Source: a marine gamma proteobacterium HTCC2089 (GTDB taxonomy: Bacteria > Pseudomonadota > Gammaproteobacteria > Pseudomonadales > Azotimanducaceae). Taken from it: a DNA stretch of 64,000 nt. Below the pieces are notes generated by a model. The model had not been told where the DNA came from, did not search any database, and saw only the letters and a list, made by a program, of their open reading frames with translations. Below are positions 1-8,580 of this stretch, piece by piece. The stretch is taken from NCBI GenBank assembly GCA_905182905.1, contig CAJJDH010000013.1, positions 1 through 64,000 of the forward strand. Direction: 5' to 3'. Position 1 is the stretch's first letter. The number at the start of each line of letters is the position of its first letter. The translations under genes were made by a program, and so were the position numbers.

Positions 1-1353
1 CCGTTTTTCGGGAAAAAATGTTTCGCTGGCTGTGAGATTCAAAACTACATCATCAGCTTCAACGGCGCCGAAATCAGGATTCACCGTTGCAGACAACTCT
101 AACTTTGGCGAAGGCTTCCACGACAAGTCTGCCCCAACGCGAACGTCTGACTCGCCATACACCTGATCGGATGTGGCAGCGACAAAGGGAATCATAGCCA
201 TTTGCGTGCGTGGTTGAACGCCCTGAACTTCAATTTGATTCAGCGCAGAAACAAAGCGCGCGCTGGTCACACCATAGCCAGGCCATTGATATCGCTCGTT
301 AGCATGAGAAATAATTCTACTCGCAGCAAAACCAATATTCCGCGCACCGGCGGTTTGCGGCATGCTCATCATGGACCACGGCAAAAACATTTCGATACTC
401 CAACCATTATCGGTCACCGCAGACTTACCTATCCATGGACCATCCCAGTCTCTTTGGTAACGACGCTCTGGTAGAACTTTGCCGTCAGACTGGCTATCAC
501 CAAGAGCTATAAAGAACCAGTAGCCAATTTTTGCTGTTCCTGAAACATCAAGGGTTACACCGAAGACATCACGGTCAATGAAATCATCACGCCTGGACAT
601 ACGGCGCACCAGAGTGTCTCGCGGCTGTTCCATATCCGCACTGATATACATACCTTTCTCGGTAGCAAACATGCGCATCTTGGTCGCGTAAGTACCCGGT
701 GTGCCCTTATCAGGAATAGACACACGCATATTGTCGAAATACGCAATATCCTGCCAAACCGCCTCATCAATTTTGCCATCTAAGGCGATACCGACTTCTG
801 CATCAACAAAGGTCGCCATATCTAATTTATGTAAATCTATTCCGGCTTCGGACCCATACACTGTCTGTTTTCCTGGGCTGGCATTAAGCAATGGCGGTAC
901 AGCTCTCAAATCATCTACAGCCGCCGCTTGCTGAATACTTTGATCGTCTTGGGCATAGTCAATAATCTGAGCTTGCACTGGGCTGGAGTCGTCCAACTTA
1001 GTTCTAGCTATTTGTCTGGGCACTGGTACGCCATCAGTGTGCCATGCACCCGAGTAGCCGCTATCACGCAGTTGCAGCAACAGCTGCCGGCTAGATGCGC
1101 CCAGTGCAGGGGTGACTACAACTCTGAACATATTCTGACCATTGCTTTGCACCGGCACAGTCGTCGTATCGATCATCAGACCCTGATCACGCAACTTAAG
1201 CGCTGCATTGCGGGACGCTCTAAGTGCGTTGTTTTCGTTGGAAAAACTACCAATGACTACCCCGCTTGTAAGATCCAGTTGAGGTTGATCTGAAAGAGAG
1301 GGTGCGGCGAGAGCTGAGCTACAAATACAGGACTGGGCCAACAAAAGACCCAT
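1..1353 (-). CDS. Partial envelope protein: SPOR + CBM9-like + DUF5916 (3' end outside window)
   Basis: The reading frame is open from about 1392 to the window edge, so only the N-terminal ~451 residues are visible. After a hydrophobic signal-like start, residues ~32-105 match a SPOR domain (VVIGSFSNENNA at the start, MFRVVVTPALG in the middle, LLLQLRDSGYSG at the end). Residues ~186-380 form a CBM9-like beta-sandwich (ALDGKIDEAVW). From ~422 the NPDFGAVEADD and ETFFPEKR signature marks the start of DUF5916, an outer-membrane barrel-like domain. SPOR domains bind peptidoglycan and CBM9-like domains bind sugars; the combined role is unknown. The start is uncertain: ATG at 1353 gives a short signal peptide without a basic residue, while TTG at 1392 adds a K/R-containing n-region. 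Neither has a good ribosome-binding site. It is divergent from the crotonase that follows. Confidence 0.8.
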   Translation of the reverse strand, partial: MGLLLAQSCICSSALAAPSLSDQPQLDLTSGVVIGSFSNENNALRASRNAALKLRDQGLMIDTTTVPVQSNGQNMFRVVVTPALGASSRQLLLQLRDSGYSGAWHTDGVPVPRQIARTKLDDSSPVQAQIIDYAQDDQSIQQAAAVDDLRAVPPLLNASPGKQTVYGSEAGIDLHKLDMATFVDAEVGIALDGKIDEAVWQDIAYFDNMRVSIPDKGTPGTYATKMRMFATEKGMYISADMEQPRDTLVRRMSRRDDFIDRDVFGVTLDVSGTAKIGYWFFIALGDSQSDGKVLPERRYQRDWDGPWIGKSAVTDNGWSIEMFLPWSMMSMPQTAGARNIGFAASRIISHANERYQWPGYGVTSARFVSALNQIEVQGVQPRTQMAMIPFVAATSDQVYGESDVRVGADLSWKPSPKLELSATVNPDFGAVEADDVVLNLTASETFFPEKR

Positions 1354-1483
1354 AAGAATAAAGGCGCGAATAATCTTTCCCCAAAAAAACAATACAAAAA
1401 ATAAGCGCGCGTATATTGAGGCACTTTCATACCAATGAAAAGACACTTAGTATGACAAAACACAGAATAAGGGAGAGAGCCAG

Positions 1484-2317
1484 ATGGCCATATCAGCATC
1501 TACCACGCCACAATTGCTTGTAGAACAGCAAGGTCACATCTTAGTTTTAACCCTGAACAGACCAGACCGCCTCAATGCTATTAGCCGCGACATGCTCGAC
1601 GAACTCTCACGCAAGGTCGTCGAAGCAGACAAGGACCCAGAAATTCGCTGCATCGTGTTAACTGGCAACGGTAGAGGGTTCTGTTCTGGTTTAGACCTTA
1701 TCGACACCAATGATCGACGCGAGGGCGAGCATGCGGGTGGCGAAGGCGACAAAGGCAACAATCGCCCGCAGCGCAAGCTGTTTGATTTACGCGATGCGCC
1801 AATTAACGTTATGTGGCATTGCGACACACCTATCGTCTGCGCAGTTAACGGCGCTGCGGCAGGTTACGGCATGGACATGACACTGTTATGTGACATCCGA
1901 ATAATGTCCGACAAGGGTAAAATGGCTGCAATTACAGCGAGGCGCAATGTAGTGCCAGAAAGTGGTGGTACTTGGCTGTTACCCAAACTTGTCGGCTGGG
2001 CTAAAGCAGCGGAACTTTATTATCGCGGGCGCACGGTTGATGCAGAAGAAAGCCTGTCTTTGGGTCTGGTGAACACCGTGGTACCTCATGACGAACTAAT
2101 GACCACTGCTATGACTTGGGCCCAAGAAATTGCTGACAACGCACCAGTGGCGGTACAAACCACCAAACGCATGATGCGCATGGGACTAGAGGAGTCTTAT
2201 GACACCTCGGTAGACCACTTGATGATGCATTTGCACGGCTTATTTCAAAGCGAAGATTTCGAGGAAGGTCTAAAAGCGTTTTTAGAAAAGCGTAAGCCTG
2301 AGTTCACAGGACGCTAA
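1484..2317 (+). CDS. Enoyl-CoA hydratase/isomerase (crotonase) family protein
   Basis: 277 residues, usual crotonase length. The N-terminal NRPDRLNAIS, the oxyanion-hole segment GNGRGFCSGLDL and the second block NGAAAGYGMDMTLLCD are intact. The hydratase glutamates are not in the classical places: the first position is Asp (GYGMD) and the second is lost. A glutamate lies in VVPESGGTWLLPKLVG, the position that carries the catalytic acid in PaaG-type and dienoyl-CoA isomerases. Double-bond isomerisation therefore seems more likely than simple hydration (inference). ATG 1484 follows the purine-rich GGGAGAGAG stretch. It stands alone between two genes on the other strand and could act in beta-oxidation of an unusual acyl-CoA. 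Confidence 0.88.
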   Translation: MAISASTTPQLLVEQQGHILVLTLNRPDRLNAISRDMLDELSRKVVEADKDPEIRCIVLTGNGRGFCSGLDLIDTNDRREGEHAGGEGDKGNNRPQRKLFDLRDAPINVMWHCDTPIVCAVNGAAAGYGMDMTLLCDIRIMSDKGKMAAITARRNVVPESGGTWLLPKLVGWAKAAELYYRGRTVDAEESLSLGLVNTVVPHDELMTTAMTWAQEIADNAPVAVQTTKRMMRMGLEESYDTSVDHLMMHLHGLFQSEDFEEGLKAFLEKRKPEFTGR

Positions 2318-2416
2318 TATAAGCAAAATTGATGATGCGGCGCTGCAATCTGCCTGCGCCTTTATGCAAGATATCAGCCCCAGTAGTAACTTAAGTATCA
2401 ACCCGAGTTAGAGAGC

Positions 2417-3253
2417 TCACTTCTCCTTCGCCTCTTTGCGAATTATATCCGCACCGCTGGGATCAACAATCATACCGTGCACTATTTGATTATTTGCATG
2501 CCCCAGCTGTTGTAAGCCCATGGCAGACTGTAACGCAGTCCACAATCCCTGCGCATCCTGAGCTTGGTTAACACTCTGTTTGGCAAGCCTCAGCCCCATA
2601 CTGGGTCGCTGAGCTATACGTGCGGCCATTTGCTGGGTGAAACTTGTTAACTCCGGTCGCGGCACCACGTGGTTGACCATGCCGCAAGATTTCGCTTCTG
2701 CCGCCGAAATGCGCCCACCCGTAAACAACAACTCTTTGGCCTTACGCACGCCGAACTCCCATGGGTGTGCAAAGTACTCGACACCGTTCACACCAAAGGC
2801 AACTACAGGATCCGAAAATGTTGCGTCATCTGAGGCAATAATCAGGTCGCACACCCAAACCAACATAAGCCCCCCAGCGATAACCTTACCTTGAACTTCG
2901 GCGATGGTCGGTTTTGGCAAATTGCGCCAGCGCCAACAAAGACCCAGATAAATTTCTTCTTCTATCGCTTGATGACCTTCCGCACCAGGTTGGTCATAGC
3001 CGCCCCAATTGCTGACTTGCGGAAAATCAGTGACCTTGTCCTTATCCGCTAAGTCGTGACCCGAAGAGAAATGCGGCCCATTAGCCGCCAAAACTATAAC
3101 CTTCACATCATCGTCACGAGCGGCCAAATCCAATGCATCATTCAACTCGTAAAGCATTTTCTTGTTTTGCGCATTGCGCATATCTACGCGGTCCAGCGTA
3201 ATCCGCGCAACACTTGCACTTATTTCGTATTGAATTGTCGAAAACTCTGACAT
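2417..3253 (-). CDS. Enoyl-CoA hydratase/isomerase family protein lacking the classical catalytic glutamates
   Basis: 278 residues. I chose ATG 3253 because GGGGAG sits six bases upstream; the longer open frame to 3331 has no such site. The crotonase fold is recognisable from ARITLDRVDMRNAQNKKM, the oxyanion segment ANGPHFSSGHDL and AGGLMLVWVCDLIIASDDAT. At the two positions where enoyl-CoA hydratase has Glu (after the AGG block and in the F-x-x-PE block) this protein has Leu/Met and Val (TFSDPVVAFG). It is unlikely to be a standard hydratase; a CoA hydrolase, isomerase or decarboxylase-like activity is possible. It is convergent with the upstream crotonase at 1484 and divergent from the TrkA-N gene. 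Confidence 0.88.
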   Translation of the reverse strand: MSEFSTIQYEISASVARITLDRVDMRNAQNKKMLYELNDALDLAARDDDVKVIVLAANGPHFSSGHDLADKDKVTDFPQVSNWGGYDQPGAEGHQAIEEEIYLGLCWRWRNLPKPTIAEVQGKVIAGGLMLVWVCDLIIASDDATFSDPVVAFGVNGVEYFAHPWEFGVRKAKELLFTGGRISAAEAKSCGMVNHVVPRPELTSFTQQMAARIAQRPSMGLRLAKQSVNQAQDAQGLWTALQSAMGLQQLGHANNQIVHGMIVDPSGADIIRKEAKEK

Positions 3254-3309
3254 TGTCATCTCCCCAGAATAGAATGACCTGATAGTAGCAATAGGATTAG
3301 TCTGAGCAC

Positions 3310-4551
3310 ATGGCTCTGGAAACATTAACAAACAAAAGTTTAGGCTGGAGGTGGATTGCAGTCGCCTCGCTATTTGTCATTGGTCTGAGCAGTTTCGCCG
3401 CTGGCGTTACTTTAAGTGAAAGACCCTTCGCCGAAGGCGACGGCATTGCCGTACAAATTTACTATATCTTAGGCTTGTTCGTTGTCGGCGGCTTAGATCT
3501 TGGTGTACCCACTGGCGGTCCCATCTGGGCCCGTGGACTATTATGGATTACTTACTTCGGCGCACCTCTTCTAACTGCGTCAGCCGTTATCGAAGCGGTT
3601 ATACGTGTCATCAATCCACAACAGTGGCTGCTACGCAACTTAGAAAATCACATCGTTATTTTTGGCTCAGGAGACCTGACCACCAGTTACCTACGTATGC
3701 TACGCAGACAATCGCCTAATGACCGAGTGATAGTAGTAGACGACTCTTTTAGTTCCATACGTGAGCAAGAATTACAGCAGCGATATGGCGCTGTGACCAT
3801 TGTCGGCGACCTGACTCTAGGCTTTTCATTGAAAAAGCTAAATCTAACTAAAGCCCGACGAGTATTGCTGCTGGGCGACAATGACTATCAGGCGTTCGAG
3901 GCCGCAACTCGCGTATTAGAGGTTGCACCTAATTTGAAATTCCGTGTAATAGTACACTGCCAAAACTTGCGCTTTATGCGCAGTTTGCTGCGCACCTCGC
4001 TTGGGCGTCACTGCATTATCTTCAACACCTACAACCTTGCTGCTCTGGGCTTTGTACGCAACAACTTGGTCGAGCACTTTCGCCGCACCCATAACCGCGA
4101 CAATGTTGTCATCGCAGGGTTTGGGCGCTTCGGTCAATCGGTACTGGAGCAGTTAGAACGAACGGCAGGCCGAGAACTTTCCCGGGTAGCATTAATCGAT
4201 CAAGACGCGGATCGGCGCATTCAGGTGGTTGAGGAGCAGCAGCGATTGGGTAAAGACTATCAACGCTCTATCTTCCGTGGAGACATTTCCCACCCTGAAG
4301 TTTGGCGCAATGTTTCTACCGAAATTGATCTCAGTCTTGGGAATACTGTGGTGATATTGGGCACGGGTAACGAGCGCGACAACCTGCGCACTGCGCTATG
4401 GATCAAACAACAATATCCGAAGGTACTGGTTTATACCCGCTCCAATATTGAGTCAAAGTTTGCGGCGTCAGTGGCTGAGGAGAAAGATCTCCACGCCTTT
4501 AGCATTAACAAGTTAGTCGAAGAAATGATTCCAAATCGCTGGACTCGTTAG
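3310..4551 (+). CDS. TrkA-N/RCK-type membrane protein with two NAD-binding Rossmann domains
   Basis: 413 residues. The N-terminal ~100 residues hold two or three membrane segments (WIAVASLFVIGLSSFAAG and the YYILGLFVVGG and ITYFGAPLLTASAVIEAV stretches). They are followed by a first Rossmann motif IVIFGSGDLTTSYL (~115) and a second one VVIAGFGRFGQSVL (~263). This matches TrkA-N (RCK N-terminal) repeats, which bind NAD(H) or nucleotides and gate K+ or other cation channels. A canonical channel selectivity filter (TVGYG) is not visible, so a regulatory membrane protein is safer than a channel. It is divergent from the 2417-3253 crotonase across 56 bp. Confidence 0.8.
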   Translation: MALETLTNKSLGWRWIAVASLFVIGLSSFAAGVTLSERPFAEGDGIAVQIYYILGLFVVGGLDLGVPTGGPIWARGLLWITYFGAPLLTASAVIEAVIRVINPQQWLLRNLENHIVIFGSGDLTTSYLRMLRRQSPNDRVIVVDDSFSSIREQELQQRYGAVTIVGDLTLGFSLKKLNLTKARRVLLLGDNDYQAFEAATRVLEVAPNLKFRVIVHCQNLRFMRSLLRTSLGRHCIIFNTYNLAALGFVRNNLVEHFRRTHNRDNVVIAGFGRFGQSVLEQLERTAGRELSRVALIDQDADRRIQVVEEQQRLGKDYQRSIFRGDISHPEVWRNVSTEIDLSLGNTVVILGTGNERDNLRTALWIKQQYPKVLVYTRSNIESKFAASVAEEKDLHAFSINKLVEEMIPNRWTR

Positions 4552-4628
4552 CTGCTGCAGGCTGCGGGAAATTGCTGGCCCTGACAGCACAACAAAAGCT
4601 GAGCCTTTACTCAGTTAGCACCGACACT

Positions 4629-5246
4629 TTACAAGGGCAAATAATGGGGCCGAGCCTGGATCTTTGCCATCCAAGCTAAAATAGCCGGATAGCTGGCAAG
4701 ATCAAAGCCGCCATCTGCAGCAACATGGGTATAGGCGTACAGAGAAATATCCGCAATAGTCAGAACTTCACCAGCCAAATATGGTGTTTGACTCAGCTGC
4801 TCCTGCATAACCGCTAACGCCTTGTTACCGCCCTCTTGCTTACTCGCGTACTCGGCCTTTCGCTCTTCAGGCAAACCCAGAAAGAGGTTAATAAAACGCG
4901 CCACAGCAATATACGGCTCGTGACTATACTGCTCAAAAAACTGCCACTGCAAAACGCGCCCCCGAGCTAGTCCAGCAGCGGGTAAAAACTCAGATCCCTC
5001 GGCTAGATAGTTCAAAATGGCATTAGATTCTGACAAATAGGCCCGTTCACCCGTTGTCTCATCAGTTATCTCTAGCAGCGGGATTTTGCCATTAGGGTTT
5101 AGTTGCTTGAATTCGAAACTTTGGGTGAAACCAGACAACACATCCACCGCCTCCCACTGATAGGGCGCCTCCATAAACTCCAACAACATTGCTATTTTGT
5201 AGCAATTGCCAGACAACATATCCCCAAACACGCGATATTTATTCAA
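4629..5246 (-). CDS. Glutathione S-transferase family protein
   Basis: About 205 residues, normal GST length. The thioredoxin-fold N-domain begins NKYRVFGDMLSGNCYKIAML with a Ser near the active-site position; the cis-Pro and glutathione-binding loop is NPNGKIPLLEI, then YLSESNAILNYLAEGS. The C-terminal helical domain has TPYLAGEVLTIADISLYAY. I chose the TTG at 5246 because GAGAGGAG lies just upstream; a longer GTG start at 5300 adds residues foreign to the family and would overlap the end of the peptidase gene by 11 bp. Its role is probably detoxification or isomerisation of electrophiles. It may be co-transcribed with the upstream M2 peptidase. Confidence 0.87.
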   Translation of the reverse strand: MNKYRVFGDMLSGNCYKIAMLLEFMEAPYQWEAVDVLSGFTQSFEFKQLNPNGKIPLLEITDETTGERAYLSESNAILNYLAEGSEFLPAAGLARGRVLQWQFFEQYSHEPYIAVARFINLFLGLPEERKAEYASKQEGGNKALAVMQEQLSQTPYLAGEVLTIADISLYAYTHVAADGGFDLASYPAILAWMAKIQARPHYLPL

Positions 5247-5289
5247 CAGATTAGCTCCTCTCTTACGATGAACAAGCACTTGACGGCAA

Positions 5290-7101
5290 TCACCAACCAC
5301 ACTGCCTGTCTTTATTCTGCTCCTGCAAATAACCCATCAGGGGTTGGAAATAATCGATAATAGGCGAGGCATCCATTTCTCGTTGTCCAGTGAGCGCATA
5401 CATCGCCTCTGGCCAGGGCTGACTTGCCCCCATACTCAGCATCTGCCCAAGTTTTTCACCAGCTGCCTTGCTATCGTAAATGGAGCAGTTATGTAGCGGC
5501 CCCTCGTATCCAGCCGCTTCGCATAGCGCTTTATGGAACTGGAACTGCATAACATGGGACAGGAAGTAACGGGTATACGGCGTATTGCCAGGAATATGAT
5601 ATTTCGCACCCGGATCAAAATCTGCTTCTGTCCGCTCAACAGCTGGCGCTATACCTTGGTAACGAGTACGCAAATTCCACCATCCGGCATTGTAGCTTTC
5701 TGGGCTAATTGCTCCGGAAAACACCTGCCAACGCCACTGATCAATAAGCTTACCGAAAGGCAAAAAGGCAATCTTATCTAACGCTAATTTCATTTGCTCA
5801 TTGATGGTTGCCTGCTGACTTTGAATCACTTCCGGCACTAAGCCTTTTGCTTTGAGATAGGCTGGCGTCATAGACAAAACAATTGTGTCGCCAATGGCTT
5901 CGTGGAAACCATCATGGGCACCGCCCTTAAATAGTGGTCGCTGTTCTTTGTACATTAAGTAATAGTAAATATGGCCTAACTCGTGGTGCAGGGTCGACAA
6001 CTGTTCTTCATTGACCTCCACACACTGTTTAATGCGCGGATCGTTACCGTTGTCTAAATCCCAAGCACTGGCGTGACATACCACATCTCGGTCAGCAGGC
6101 TTGGTCAGCATGGAATTAGTCCAAAAACTATCTGGCAGTTCAGGCAGGCCTAAGGAAGTAAAAAATGCTTCGGCTGTTTGAGTCATCCGCACAGCATCAT
6201 AGTTTTGCTCAACCAACGCTTTATTCACATCTAGCGAAGCCACACCCGGATAGGGCTCTAACAAATCATAAATGTTGCCCCAAGATTGCGACCACATATT
6301 ACCCAAAAGGTGCGCGGGAATAGAACCAGTACTGGGCACTAAGTCTTCGCCATAGGTTTCGCCAAGCTGAGCACGCACATGACAATGAAGCTCTTCGTAC
6401 AGGGGTTCCACTTGATTCCACAGGCGCTCGCTTTCCTGCTCGAACTCTGCCACGCCCATGTCATAGCCACCCTTCCACAAATCACCCAAATCCTTGGCGC
6501 CCACTTCGCGCGCGCCCTCGTTCGCCAACTCTACGAAACGTTCATACATGGGGCGCATAGGTGGGGAAATTGTCCGCCATCCAGCCCAAGCATTTAGCTG
6601 CTCCGCGTAATCTCGAGATTTAGCTAAAACATTCTCTAACTCTGGCAAGGTAGAGCAGACATTAGTTTTAGGATCACAATACTTACCAGCTCCATATATG
6701 CCTTCTAGTTCAGTTGCTAAGGTAGAAAGTTCTGCGCGTTTGGCGGCATCATCAGGAGCGGGCAACGAAGAGCCACGTAATATCAGCTCAATGGCACGTG
6801 CGCTTTCAGCGTCCATCGGCAGATCCTTCAATTGCCTCGCTTGCTCGATGACCTTACTCTGAAACGCCAACTGACGCTCACCGGCTTTGGAGGCCAAAAC
6901 TGCGGTATCAGGAGTAATGTGCGTTGCTCGAACCCAATAGGCAGCGCCAGCTTCTTTAGCCAATTCCAGCGACTGGCTTTCTACGTCTTGTAAAAACTCA
7001 ACGGGGTCAGACAGTGGAGTTAATTCATCAGCAGGGGCTGGTGTTTGCTGACAGGCGGCTAGCCCTATCGTTGCTACTAGCAAAAAGAAAAAAATACGCA
7101 T
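5290..7101 (-). CDS. Peptidase M2 family (ACE-like peptidyl-dipeptidase), lipoprotein
   Basis: 603 residues, the normal length of a single-domain bacterial M2 enzyme. The N-terminus has a lipoprotein signal (hydrophobic stretch ending LAAC, Cys17). The zinc site is HHELGHIYYY around residue 373, with the third ligand in GFHEAIGDTIV about 24 residues later, as in angiotensin-converting enzyme. The family removes dipeptides from peptide C-termini; here it is probably tethered in the cell envelope for peptide feeding. ATG 7101 has an AAGAGGTGA ribosome site. The upstream gap is shared with a divergent LLM gene. Confidence 0.93.
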   Translation of the reverse strand: MRIFFFLLVATIGLAACQQTPAPADELTPLSDPVEFLQDVESQSLELAKEAGAAYWVRATHITPDTAVLASKAGERQLAFQSKVIEQARQLKDLPMDAESARAIELILRGSSLPAPDDAAKRAELSTLATELEGIYGAGKYCDPKTNVCSTLPELENVLAKSRDYAEQLNAWAGWRTISPPMRPMYERFVELANEGAREVGAKDLGDLWKGGYDMGVAEFEQESERLWNQVEPLYEELHCHVRAQLGETYGEDLVPSTGSIPAHLLGNMWSQSWGNIYDLLEPYPGVASLDVNKALVEQNYDAVRMTQTAEAFFTSLGLPELPDSFWTNSMLTKPADRDVVCHASAWDLDNGNDPRIKQCVEVNEEQLSTLHHELGHIYYYLMYKEQRPLFKGGAHDGFHEAIGDTIVLSMTPAYLKAKGLVPEVIQSQQATINEQMKLALDKIAFLPFGKLIDQWRWQVFSGAISPESYNAGWWNLRTRYQGIAPAVERTEADFDPGAKYHIPGNTPYTRYFLSHVMQFQFHKALCEAAGYEGPLHNCSIYDSKAAGEKLGQMLSMGASQPWPEAMYALTGQREMDASPIIDYFQPLMGYLQEQNKDRQCGW

Positions 7102-7457
7102 ATATCACCTCTTTAGAGTGTTAGCCCGGCGGCTAGCTACTATGAATTCATTTAGAGCAAATTTTTCGGGTTCAAAGTACTTTTAGCAAGAACTTTACCG
7201 ACTATTTATTCGCAGCAATCAGTGGGTGCGGGGATCTTGTTTCGCACTAATAAAGGCCCGTCCAGCAGCTATTGATCAAGCTTTTTATCAAAGTTGGCGA
7301 ATAAAAAATGCCGCGACCCATATCAACGGTAGGTTTTTGCTGAAGCACGCACCACCGGCAGCGCCAAATATAATCTAGGCTATTAAGTCTCGTAGGAAAT
7401 GTAATTTGCTCGGAGAATGACTACTATTAGCTCACTAAAAGTCACCGCGTAGCATTC
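7102..7457. other. Divergent intergenic region, 356 bp
   Basis: Between two genes reading away from each other (M2 peptidase leftward, LLM oxidoreductase rightward). It must hold both promoters. I see an AT-rich core around 7280-7305 but no convincing sigma-70 box pair, long dyad or ORF. Confidence 0.5.
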
Positions 7458-8450
7458 ATGACCGTTTTATCCGTATTAGATTTATCCCCAATTGCCGAAG
7501 GTGGCGATGCTCGCCAAGCCCTAAACAATAGTCGCTCCCTGGCACAACACACTGAGGCTGCCGGCTATCACCGTTACTGGGTCGCTGAACATCATAATAT
7601 GCGCGGTATAGCTAGCGCAGCGACTTCTGTTGTCATAAGCCACATTGCCGCCGGCACAACAAAGATCCGCGTGGGTTCTGGCGGCATTATGCTGCCAAAT
7701 CACTCGCCACTGATGGTGGCTGAACAATTTGGCACGCTAGAAGCCCTGCATCCGGGGCGCATAGACCTCGGACTTGGGCGTGCACCAGGTACTGATGGTG
7801 TCACAGCTCACGCATTACGCAGAACACTCAACAGCGACCCAAATCAATTCCCCCAAGATGTCATTGAGCTCAAAGGTTACCTTGGCGATCAAGCCAGCCC
7901 CAGCCAGCGCGTTACAGCAGTACCGGGACAAGGCAGTAATATTCCACTGTACATTCTTGGTTCAAGTTTATTTGGCGCACAACTTGCGGCAATTCTGGGC
8001 CTGCCCTTTGCCTTTGCATCGCATTTCGCACCGGAGGCAATGATGCGGGCTATCGCCTTATACCGAGCAGAATTTGAGCCATCTGAACAACTCAGCAAGC
8101 CCCACGTTATTTTGGGTTTCAATATCTGCGCCGCTGACACTGAAGACGAAGCAATGCTACTGCGCAGCTCTGGGCTGCGGGCGTTTCTGAACTTGCGCCA
8201 AGGCAAGGCTGGGCCACTACCTAAGCCTGAAGAGGATTTTGAGAACAACCTCACCGACATGGAAAAGGGCTTGATGGCTCAGGTAAGTTCCGCCGCAGCC
8301 GTGGGCACTCCTGATCAAGTAAGGGCTCAAACCGCCGAATTCCTGACAAAAACAGGCGCAGACGAACTAATTATTGTTGCGCAAATCCATGACCACGATG
8401 CGCGTTGTAAAAGCTACGAGCTGGCTTATCAAGCATGCGCCGACCTTTAG
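7458..8450 (+). CDS. LLM-class flavin-dependent oxidoreductase (group 1, luciferase-like)
   Basis: 330 residues, standard for the bacterial luciferase-like monooxygenase group 1 (YhbW/YtmO-like). Diagnostic blocks are [18 protein letters not shown] at the N-terminus, [32 protein letters not shown] and [22 protein letters not shown] barrel binding reduced FMN is expected, with O2-dependent oxidation of an unknown substrate. The C-terminal [14 protein letters not shown] and [12 protein letters not shown] are also typical. It is a single gene, followed by a strong bidirectional terminator. Confidence 0.9.
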   Translation: MTVLSVLDLSPIAEGGDARQALNNSRSLAQHTEAAGYHRYWVAEHHNMRGIASAATSVVISHIAAGTTKIRVGSGGIMLPNHSPLMVAEQFGTLEALHPGRIDLGLGRAPGTDGVTAHALRRTLNSDPNQFPQDVIELKGYLGDQASPSQRVTAVPGQGSNIPLYILGSSLFGAQLAAILGLPFAFASHFAPEAMMRAIALYRAEFEPSEQLSKPHVILGFNICAADTEDEAMLLRSSGLRAFLNLRQGKAGPLPKPEEDFENNLTDMEKGLMAQVSSAAAVGTPDQVRAQTAEFLTKTGADELIIVAQIHDHDARCKSYELAYQACADL

Positions 8451-8511
8451 GCCCCCTAAGAAGCATAGGCTAATAGGCTGGCGGATAAAAACCGCAAAAA
8501 GTAACGCAAAA

Positions 8512-8537
8512 AAAAGCCCAGATAATTCTGGGCTTTT
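8512..8537. terminator. Bidirectional rho-independent terminator
   Basis: A perfect 11-bp stem, AAAAGCCCAGA / TCTGGGCTTTT, with the four-base loop TAAT. T-runs follow on both strands. It serves the convergent LLM (ends 8450) and DUF3604 (ends 8581) genes. Confidence 0.9.
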
Positions 8538-8580
8538 GTGTTTCTGATTCGATGCTTAAAAAACCATTCTTATGAATAAC

